Positions 56,435 through 64,000 of a DNA stretch of 64,000 bases are shown here, in pieces. The DNA comes from Bemisia tabaci (Eukaryota; Arthropoda; Insecta; Hemiptera; Aleyrodidae): the NCBI RefSeq assembly GCF_918797505.1, contig NC_092797.1, forward strand, positions 46,722,157 through 46,786,156. Direction: 5' to 3'. The notes below the pieces were generated by a model that had not been told where the DNA came from, made no database searches, and saw nothing but the letters and a program-made list of their open reading frames with translations. The position numbers and the translations under genes were made by a program. The stretch's first letter is position 1; each line of letters opens with the position of its first letter.

Positions 56435-57894
56435 CATAGATAAGGAGCTCAGAAAACACCTCAAAGTTAGCGCAATGCTAACTTACCGGTGTTCGTCAGG
56501 TATAGGTAACAATGACGCTCGTTATTTTTTTCCAAGCGAACAAAATCAGGTCATTTTTGTATCGAGCCATCCAAATGTGTCACGGTTACGCTATGAAGTA
56601 TCCTCTATCTCATTGAATATTAATGTAATTTATTATGCTTGTGTGTGTTGCAGGTGGGTGCATGTTTTGCCGAAATTTGAATATTCGACGGTGCGGTAAG
56701 TCAGTCAGCCAGCACCTGTAGTCCTTTCGAATCTCTTGCTCATCCTCCGCCTCAATAACAACTCAACATAAAAAAGCTCAGATTTTTATGAGCTTTGGCT
56801 CATTGCAAAGTCGGAGTAGTAGAAAATGAAGACTTGTTATAGGCGTCTTCTAGAAACAATTTCTGCACTGAAAAAAATGTTTTTTCTATTGCATATGAAA
56901 AATTAATTAGATTTTTCAGAATAGCTTGAATTCCTTCTGAGACAACTCGTAGCTTTTTGTCCTCTTTTTAAAATAACTGCGATTCTTTTTGAAGCAAACT
57001 GGAATTCTTTTTTGGGGGTCAGTGAATGGAAGTTTCATTTCTGAATATTTCTCTCAACCGTCCTGAAAATGAAAAATCCGCACGATAAGTCAGAAAAAAT
57101 GCGCAGCCTTTAAACAGCTAAGCAATGTTCAGTCATGAAGTGAATTTACCCTTCACTTGGAAAAAAAAAACGCACTAGATGTTTAAAGCTTCACTAAATT
57201 TTTTTCTCTACCTGCTTACTTTTCGGCTTGAGGTTGCGAGAAAGATTGAAAATACTTTTTTCAGTGACTTCTCACGTGGAGCGTCTGCGATTTTTACGTG
57301 ACTTTCCCCAGTACTCAAAAACTCCGTTCTCAAAGCTCACAGCTCAGAGCGAATGGCAGTTTAACACACCCCCCCCCCCTCCCCTTTTCCATTGACGAAC
57401 GTATTATTCCGAGGCCACGCAAGAGAACTTCGACGTCGCCGTCTAAGTTCACCGAGAGCTTTTGTCAAACCCACCCTGCAGTATTGCCAAATTTACCGCT
57501 GATTAATCGACAGCAATGGCAAAGCTGCGACAATTTTGGAGACGAAGCGGCAACGGCGCCGGACGTCGACATAACCTCTTCGCCGCGGGCCCCGCCAGAG
57601 CTGCCTCAATAATAAATTTAGTCCCAATCACAGTTGGTGTTGCCGCGGAACCGACTTTATTAGAGGCACACTGCGAGCTGTGAGACTGTGACACACTCCC
57701 CTCGGGCCCCGAATTTGAGCAAGTGCTATGAATTAACTATGATACGACTGCGGGGAAACGAGGAGCCTGAGGGTCGAATGTTGAATATTTAACGACTATG
57801 ATCGATAAACCCTATCTTATCAGTGTTATTTATCGATTGATTCGATAACGATTCCACGATCGAACCGTCGGTCAACTTTCCTCTGGGACAGATA
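56435..57894. other. no gene recognised; weak splice-like pair at 56654
   Basis: GTTGCAG ends at 56653 and is followed at once by GTGGGT, with GTAAGT at 56696 closing a 42-nt interval. The pyrimidine tract is weak. Otherwise AT-rich, with a C run at 57369-57378. Confidence 0.25.
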
Positions 57895-58375
57895 CTGCCG
57901 TATCAAGCAGGATTGCCACAGTCAGGGAATTTTAAACAGTCAGGGAAAACCTGGAAATGTCAGGGAAAAATTGTCAAGACGCCTTCATTTGCTTTCTAAA
58001 ACGGGCTTGACGTTTCGAACAACAAATTTTGCCCGAAAACTATTTCCTCCTATATCTTTTTAAGCAACTGGTATAACTTCAATTGTCAAATAATTTTAGA
58101 AAAATGCAATAGGGAAATCGGGAAACTGCCAGAGAATTAATTTTCTAAATTCTGTGGCAACCCTGGCCGAGGAAAAACGCCGTATGGGAATTCAGACGTT
58201 GCTAGAATTCTCCCGATTTCGTATCTATTTTTGAGAAACGTCAAGAATATTTTTTTTTAAAGTTTAAGGTCTACAAGCTTTAACTGTGAGTCAAACTTTC
58301 AAGAAAAATCGCATTTGATCACAGGATAAATTTGGCAAAGTCATAATGTTATTACAGCATTTTTCCACAACGTGA
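57895..58375. repeat. CTGCCGTG-family MITE, copy 13, with nested hAT-like MITE
   Basis: CTGCCGTATCAAG (57895-57907) and GCCGAGGAAAAACGCCGTATG (from 58166) are the two halves of the family's left end, separated by the CAGG-ended element at 57908-58165. The right end is worn (ATTTTTCCACAACGTGAT). Confidence 0.7.
57908..58165. repeat. CAGGGTTGCCACAG-ended MITE, copy 2 (nested)
   Basis: A 258-bp copy from CAGGATTGCCACAGTCAGGG to CTGTGGCAACCCTG. It lies inside the left terminus of a CTGCCGTG copy and is therefore younger. The target bases TATCAAG and GCCGAGG may be a worn 7-8-bp duplication. Confidence 0.78.
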
Positions 58376-59522
58376 TAAAATGAAAAACCTCCTACAACCT
58401 CTTGGCAACAGGTTAGTGGGAACTTCTACCCTCGGGCTGACGAAAATCGGATTTATTATCCCGAAGAAACGGTTTCCTTTGCAGGTTCTCTGATTCTCGT
58501 TACTGGGAGGAAAATACTCCTTAAGTCGATCAAAGTGGCCATAATCAGGGAAAACCGAGAAAAGTCAGGGGAATAGAACAAATTAGACCCAAAATTTAGG
58601 AAAAACTGCTTCTGCGGTCGCGCTCCAGCACCCGCGATGGAAAGCTTTTCTCTTCAGAAGACGAACCCGATTATCCTGGTTTTCCGCGAGACGACTTGGC
58701 AACGCCGCATGACGGTTTTACACGGAAATTAATGCACCGTCAAACTGACTGTTTCTCCGGGTTTTATTATAACAGGATTGCCGAGCGCACAAAATCGTCG
58801 CTTATCAAAAGGATTTTACATCGTTTCGCCTCCCTCCACCCCCGTCCGCCGCTCCCCGATGCCTTTGTCAGAGGGTTGGTGGGCGGGGGTAGCTTTTCCG
58901 CCGTTGGAATCGCTCGATGCATCCCTTTTTCCGGCGCAGATGCGCGCCCTGATTCGGATCATCACGCCGCGGTTTTATTTAATTGTCACGTCGCCTCGAT
59001 TGAGCTTTTTGATAAAGAGCCTTTTGATGAATTGTTGAATGTCGAGCCTCCCTTGAGTAGCTTCCAGGAACCCGTACAGAGTACTGGGCTCCGGTTCGAC
59101 AGTTTAAATGTGATGTTTTGTGCTGAAAAATGACGTCCTAAAGACTATTTTCAAAAGTCTTTAATTTTTCTAGCTATCTCTGGAATTTGATCCATTTTCG
59201 TCCGGAGTGGAGACATTTTTTTAATATATTTGCACCTTTCCCTCAGAAATCGATTGGGTTTGCTCCATAAATTTTCTGTCAATAGTTTATACTTTGGGTC
59301 GGGCTATGTTGAATAATTTTCCAAATTTTTACCAATCGGTCGTGCCGCAGGGACCAACAGCTGTTCTCAGCTTTCGTTCACTCCAGCGTGGAGTGGATGG
59401 AACCCTCTCAGGTGACTGTCAGGAATTTCCAGTTCTTATTCTTCCCAATTTTCATTTTGGCCTTCAAATTTTAACCAGGAAAAACCTGTTTGCTCAAAAA
59501 AACCTTTAGCGTGATAACCCTC
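58376..59522. other. no gene recognised
   Basis: The frame at 58696-59133 (145 residues) is the longest here. It has no recognisable domain and an overlapping frame of similar quality. Confidence 0.35.
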
Positions 59523-59672
59523 TTTCCCCCACTTTTTGTGTACAATCGCCCGAGATTTCCTCCTCAATCTTCCAGTTTCAGGACCTGTTTCAACCCCCTT
59601 TCCCCCACTTTTTGTGTAAAATCTCCTGAGTATTCCTCCTCAATCTTTCCGGTTTCAGAACCTATTTTCTAC
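59523..59672. repeat. tandem duplication of a ~77-bp unit
   Basis: TTTCCCCCACTTTTTGTGTA occurs at 59523 and 59599. Both copies continue with CCTCCTCAATCTT and GTTTCAG. Two units. Confidence 0.82.
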
Positions 59673-59908
59673 AGCCTTTCTTCCACCTGTAAACGCACTT
59701 TTATTTCGCGGCCTTCCCATTTTCACACGAGACCGCTCACTCGCGGTCGGGAACCCTGCACCCCTTCGGTCCTGATAAAACACGAAATGCGGTCGTATAA
59801 CCGGGCAGTTAACCGTCACAATGACATCATCATAATCCGCGAGCTCGCCGCACATGCTGTACCCGCCCCCGCCCGGATTGCCATCCCCCCCTCCCCCCGA
59901 AGGCCATT

Positions 59909-60031
59909 TGGACGTATCTCTGTCAAACGGAACCATGTGCATTATGACGTGAGCCCTGTTGTGCATGTATTCTTACGGAGCTAACGGCTCATGTCTTAAT
60001 GCACATTGTTCCGTTTGGCCGAATTACGTCC
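59909..60031. repeat. TGGACGTA-ended hairpin MITE
   Basis: A 123-bp hairpin. TGTCAAACGGAACCATGTGC at the left faces GCACATTGTTCCGTTTGGCC at the right, with TGACGTGAGCC facing GGCTCATGTC. The ACGTGAGCC core links it to the AAGGGCGTATCTC hairpins, though the ends differ. Confidence 0.8.
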
Positions 60032-60414
60032 ATTTATCGGATCCGTCTCGCCGAGCGAGCAGGGACGGAGGAGAACTTATCGAGAGCAGCTTTTGCTCCC
60101 GCGAATAAAAAAATGCCGAGTATTCGATTGATTTTCCTGTCCGTTTAAGCTTCCGCGCTGTTGACTCTCTGCTTTCCTGCGGTTTTTTCCTTTTTTGTCG
60201 CCCCCCCTTTCCCCCCTCCCCGCGGTGTGGTTCTTTCGCGCCGGTGTCGTGTTACGGGGCAATTCCGTTGCCCCGCCGTCGTCCGGAGCCTTTTGCTCCC
60301 CCCCTCCCCCCCCCGGGGGGGGGGGAGGGGCAGGGTCCTCGTTACGTTCTTTTTTCGTTCGAAATGGATATCGCGTAATTAATCCTTGTCTTCGGTCCGG
60401 TCTAGCGCTCTGCT
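60032..60414. other. no gene recognised; C and G runs
   Basis: C-rich from 60200, with a C run meeting a G run (60299-60328) that can fold back on itself. No recognisable frame. Confidence 0.4.
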
Positions 60415-60650
60415 CTGCCGTATGAGCGTCTAGACGTTGCCGATTTCCCTCCGGTAAAATGTGAATTTTCCGGGAAGTTTGCTAATTTTTTTTCGGTGAA
60501 TTTTTCAGAGGGCTTCAGTCGGCATTGAATCTAGTGTTTCTGTAAATTTCATCGGAAAAGTATCGTAACTTTTTTGGGAAATAACTGTTTTGTCGGACGA
60601 AATTTGGCAACCTTTTTGATGGACTTACGGCGTTTTTCTTTATCACGCGG
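60415..60650. repeat. CTGCCGTG-family MITE, copy 14
   Basis: CTGCCG joins directly to TATGAGCGTCTAGACGTTGCC, so about 17 bp of the left end are deleted. The right end is CTTACGGCGTTTTTCTTTATC followed by ACGCGG. Confidence 0.72.
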
Positions 60651-60817
60651 GTGCTGTTCTCCGCTCGACATACTGCGAATCGCGCTCGTTCCCCGGATGT
60701 TTTCCGTTTCCAAGGGGCGCGCGGGGAGAAAGGGGAGTCTTTTTCTAATTTCTGGGTGAACTAATCTCCCCGAGGGGCCGTTTGCAGTCGGAGACGTTCA
60801 AAATCGGATCCGGTGTT

Positions 60818-60942
60818 CTGCCGTGATAGCGAAGAGAGCAGTAAGTACATGCTGGAGTGAGCCTCGAGACACATAAAAGCATGTGCTAACCATTGGCTCA
60901 AACAGATAAGAACTTACTCTCCTCTCTTCGCTATCACGGCAG
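60818..60942. repeat. CTGCCGTGATAGCG MITE, copy 1
   Basis: A 125-bp element with perfect ends CTGCCGTGATAGCGAAGAGA and TCTTCGCTATCACGGCAG, flanked by TGTT at 60814-60817 and 60943-60946. It shares its first 8 bp and 4-bp duplication length with the CTGCCGTG family but has a different interior (CCTCGAGACACATAAAAGCA). Confidence 0.9.
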
Positions 60943-60946
60943 TGTT

Positions 60947-62682
60947 CCTCTCCGTGTTTTTGGTAATGTCTGTTTAATTATATTTTAATGCTTACCGCTA
61001 TTCAACGATGACTTCTCCCTTCCCTCCTTCTTCCTCTTCCATTCCTTTTTTCTATACGTCTTCTTTCTTTCTACTCCTCTCGTTTTCCTCCTTCCTATTC
61101 TTTTTTTCCTTCTTCTTTCTATACTTTTACTTTTTTTCTTTCCCTTCTACTCTTTTGCTTCTCTTTTTTCTCCTTCCTATTCTCCTTTTCCTAATTCTTT
61201 CTATACTTTCATTTCTTCCTCTTGCTCTCTCCTCACTCTCCTCTTTTTCCTTCGTCTCCTCTCTTTCCTACTCCCCAATCTCCTCATTATCTTAAGTCTT
61301 CTTCCTCTCCCTCTTTTCTTTTTTCCTCTTTTCTCTCTGTTCCATCTCCTTCAAGATCCTCAAAAACCGAATTTAATTTTACTCATGTCACGCGATCACG
61401 AGAAGCTTCAGTTTTTGAGAACCTTTCTTTTTTATATGCGAAGAGAATGATAGGGAGAAAAAGCTCATTCAAGTAACTTTTGTGGACGGAAAATTAACTC
61501 GCTATCATGTTGATATAGAGCCAATAGATAAATACCATTGCACCTCTGACTGATGTCTCAAAGAGCGGTTTTCGCCGAGGGAAAATTGAGCTCAATCGAC
61601 TTTTTCTCCTTGATCGTGAAAGTATTTAATTTACCGCACGATGGCTTACTCACTTGTACACATTTTTTTTTTTCAAAACGGCTCGTGCGTCAAACTGTCA
61701 CTTTTCATAGTCCTCTATCCTGCAGATCCGATGGGATTTTCTTTTTTCCCGGTTGGTTTGAGTTGCGAGAGTTCCAAGTCCGAGCTTCAATCAGACATGT
61801 AGGTCCTTTTTCAGAACTCCCCGCGTGGATGGATCTTTTTTGTTCGCTGACGTTCGATAGCTATGGAAGTTTCCACTCCGAGCCGAGCTCGTTCAAATAG
61901 ACCCATCACAAGCCGGAATCTTTACATACCAATACTATTAACATCGGCAAGCCAGCCGAGGATCCATCTCCTCGGTACCGCCTTTTTGATGGAGAGAGAA
62001 TAACGTGGAGCTATTTCCAAATCGCACCAAGTCGTATTTTGGAAAAAAAAAATGAATTCTTAATTCAAATTGTGGTAATTTTTTACTATCAAAAATTCAG
62101 AGTCGAAAAAAAACTATATCAACGTTGAAAAATGGCAAGGTTAATCCATTCGAAAATCTGAACTTGCTGAAGTTTTTGCACGGATACTGCACTCTGATGA
62201 ACCCTTGATGGCAAAGTGTCACTCATTCACAGCAACGCATTTTCGGGTCCTTTAAAAATTGAGTTACTCCTCTGCGGCAAAAAATCGCAATTTTTTATTC
62301 GGATTTTCTCTTTTCAAAAAATTATTTTCAAAATTTCAAAATTATGACAGAAAAAACTCAGGTCTGTACGTTTTTACGAAAGCTTTATCATTGATTTGTA
62401 TCCCTCAAAATAAAATCCAAAATTACATCATGCCATTATTAAAGAGGTTCAGTATATGCCAAAAACTAGAATTTACTGGATTATCCCACTTATAATGCTC
62501 TCTAAGTGAGTACGGCTAAGTACTGATAAAAAATTCGGATTTTCCTGAAATTTCCACACGTACTGTCCACTTCCTTAGCATACCTAAGCACCGTACAAGA
62601 ATCCAAGTCTACCGGATTTTTCGCGCTTCCAAGCGTGATAATCCAGGTTTCGAACATGATTTCAAGTATTTGCACTAAAAAA
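60947..62682. other. no gene recognised; 350-bp pyrimidine-rich tract
   Basis: 61008-61365 is almost entirely C and T on the plus strand, in irregular CTTCCTTCTT patterns. The frame across it (61008-61295) is serine-, leucine- and phenylalanine-rich only because of that. The remainder is ordinary AT-rich sequence. Confidence 0.5.
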
Positions 62683-63043
62683 GAACAGTAAGTGTATGCT
62701 GGGATGAACCTCGAGACACATAAAAGCATGTGCTAACCATGGCTCACACAGAAATGCACTTACTCTACCGTGCTAAGGAAGAACGCCGTATGAACCTTCA
62801 GGCGTTGCCAAATTCCCTTTGATATAACACGAATTTCATGGTAAAATTATGAATATTTTCCTTCCAATTTTTCAGATAATTTTGTTTGCAATTTCACCTA
62901 AAGTTCCTGAAATTTTCAAGAAAAAACATTCAAATCTTTTCTAAACAATAAACATTTTATCGAAGGAAATTCGGCAACTCTTGAATGTTCATACGGCGTT
63001 CTTCCTTAGCACGGCAGTACTACTCTCTTCGCTATCACGGCAG
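62683..63043. repeat. CTGCCGTGATAGCG MITE, copy 2, interrupted
   Basis: AGTAAGTGTATGCTGGGATG through CACTTACT at the left and ACTCTCTTCGCTATCACGG then CAG at the right are the two parts of this element. The CTGCCGTG copy at 62765-63017 separates them. The left terminus is truncated. Confidence 0.82.
62765..63017. repeat. CTGCCGTG-family MITE, copy 15 (nested)
   Basis: A full-length 253-bp copy. It begins CTACCGTGCTAAGGAAGAAC, ends TTCTTCCTTAGCACGGCAG, and is flanked by TACT at 62761-62764 and 63018-63021. It lies inside a CTGCCGTGATAGCG element, so it inserted later. Confidence 0.92.
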
Positions 63044-63613
63044 ATCTGTCAGCGCTCGATGCAATCGGGAATCCAGGCCAAAGCTTTCACAAGCCGGCGC
63101 GGCGACGCGATGATGAGCCAGGAGTGGGAAGGTCGTCAGGAAGCGGCGTTGCCAGAGGGAACGATTTCCAATTTGATTTTAAGGGGAAATAGGGATTTTT
63201 TCCGGTAGTTCGGCAACGTGGCGGGGCATGCGTCATCATCCATCAGCCGGTGGATCCGTCTGTTTGAGCCGTGATGACCCGTGAACGTCAAACGTGGCGG
63301 GGTTGCCGCGCAGGCATGACGAAGGAAAATGGGATTGACGTCCTACGTAAGAGAGCAGTAAGTGCAAGGATGAAGTTTTGAGGCACTGGATTCGCCCCTG
63401 TAAAAAGCGGCAAATGCCAAAAAAAGAGGTTTTGAAAAGTTGGAGCTGGAAGCGTTCGAGCAGAAAATTTTATTGATTGACTCTTCTGTTCCTCGTATAA
63501 AATTGTCAATAATAGCGTAAAAACTCGTAGAAATTATGTGGTTTTGCTGCTGTCAAATCTGAAAGTATTTCAATTCTTGAGCACTACTGTTTTCACTTTG
63601 CTCTTGTTTCAAA
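63044..63613. other. no gene; fragment of CTGCCGTGATAGCG MITE near 63348
   Basis: TAAGAGAGCAGTAAGTGCAAG at about 63348-63368 matches the subterminal part of the element at 60818. The rest is GC-rich to 63330 then AT-rich, with no recognisable frame. Confidence 0.4.
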
Positions 63614-63756
63614 GCCTTGCCCACACGAGCGCAGTTCGAGGAACTTTAGGCCAGTTTGTTGCAGGGTCCTGCTATAAATTATCTATAACTTGTTCCTGGA
63701 ACCCCCAGCTTGTGAACCTAGGTAATTCGTCCAAACAGCGCTCATGTGGGCAAGGC
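63614..63756. repeat. GGCCTTGTCCACACGA-type MITE, copy 2 (short)
   Basis: A 143-bp relative of 34660-35039 with ends GCCTTGCCCACACGAGCGCA and GCGCTCATGTGGGCAAGGC. Most of the interior is missing. The flanks do not clearly match. Confidence 0.75.
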
Positions 63757-63797
63757 TTAAGGAATAAAACTAACTTTACTGTTTAAGTTGAATTATT

Positions 63798-64000
63798 AAA
63801 GTATCCACTACAACTCTGAGAACCGTGTTATCCAAGAGGGCAGTAACTCTAAATTCCACTAATATTAATATTAGTGGAATTTTGATGGAAAATTCGATTG
63901 CTACCACCCTCTTGGGGAGATATCAGTGGAATTTTGATGGAAAATTCGGTTGTTACTGTCGTCCAAGAGGAGGTTCTCAACGTTGTAGTGGATGATGAGA
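63798..64000. repeat. inverted-repeat element at the window edge
   Basis: ATCCACTACAACTCTGAGAAC at the left (cut to 20: TCCACTACAACTCTGAGAAC) faces GTTCTCAACGTTGTAGTGGA near 63973-63992. CCAAGAGGGCAGTAAC faces GTTACTGTCGTCCAAGAGG, and GTGGAATTTTGATGGAAAAT occurs twice as a direct repeat. It probably ends near the window edge. Confidence 0.65.

Noticed and set aside
61008..61295. 95-residue serine- and phenylalanine-rich frame
   Set aside because: It is purely a product of the pyrimidine-rich tract.
1..64000. CRISPR arrays, bacterial operons, integrated viral genes or retroelement reverse transcriptase
   Set aside because: No regularly spaced direct repeats, no clustered coding frames, and no frame with reverse transcriptase, integrase or capsid motifs were seen.

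Overview
The window looks like non-coding DNA from a eukaryotic nuclear genome, most likely an insect. There are no prokaryotic operons, no rRNA or CRISPR, and open frames are short everywhere except in one transposase. The DNA is crowded with small inverted-repeat elements, long homopolymers and a tRNA-derived SINE. A hemipteran such as a whitefly is possible, but that is a low-confidence guess from general character. No host exon could be identified with confidence.

The only convincing protein gene is at 12307-14277. It encodes a 656-residue DDE transposase with an N-terminal Cys4 zinc ribbon, a THAP-like C2CH motif, a helix-turn-helix, a DDE catalytic triad and a C-terminal SWIM zinc finger. 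It lies in the middle of an apparently complete DNA transposon (11049-15227) with about 847-bp terminal inverted repeats. At 18959-22241 lies a related non-coding element: a giant palindrome with about 660-bp arms whose ends resemble those of the first transposon. Its right arm is split by another inverted-repeat element of about 1.94 kb.

Most of the rest is a graveyard of short non-autonomous elements (MITEs). Several families can be delimited here by shared ends and target-site duplications. (1) A CTGCCGTG-ended family of about 253 bp has at least 17 copies or remnants and 4-bp target duplications. (2) A GCACAGTGG-ended family of about 234 bp has 5 copies, 4 of them flanked by GCC or GGC. 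(3) A CACTGG-ended foldback of about 230 bp has 3 copies and a fragment. (4) Short hairpins of about 100-120 bp carry the word AAGGGCGTATCTC. (5) hAT-like elements include one with a perfect 8-bp duplication. (6) CAGGGTGTC-ended elements have interiors made of reiterated short words. (7) Several single- or two-copy inverted-repeat elements are also present, including a 224-bp-arm hairpin and a MITE with a perfect 10-bp target duplication. Nested insertions give a relative order of activity.

Between the repeats are GC-rich blocks (notably one with three CRE-like sites near 4.4-4.8 kb), a homeodomain-type AT-rich cluster near 16.7 kb, and two or three places where a strong 3' splice site is followed at once by a 5' splice site (17770, 36936, weaker 56654). 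These match the arrangement of recursive splice sites, so the window may be the inside of one very long intron. That is inference and needs RNA data.
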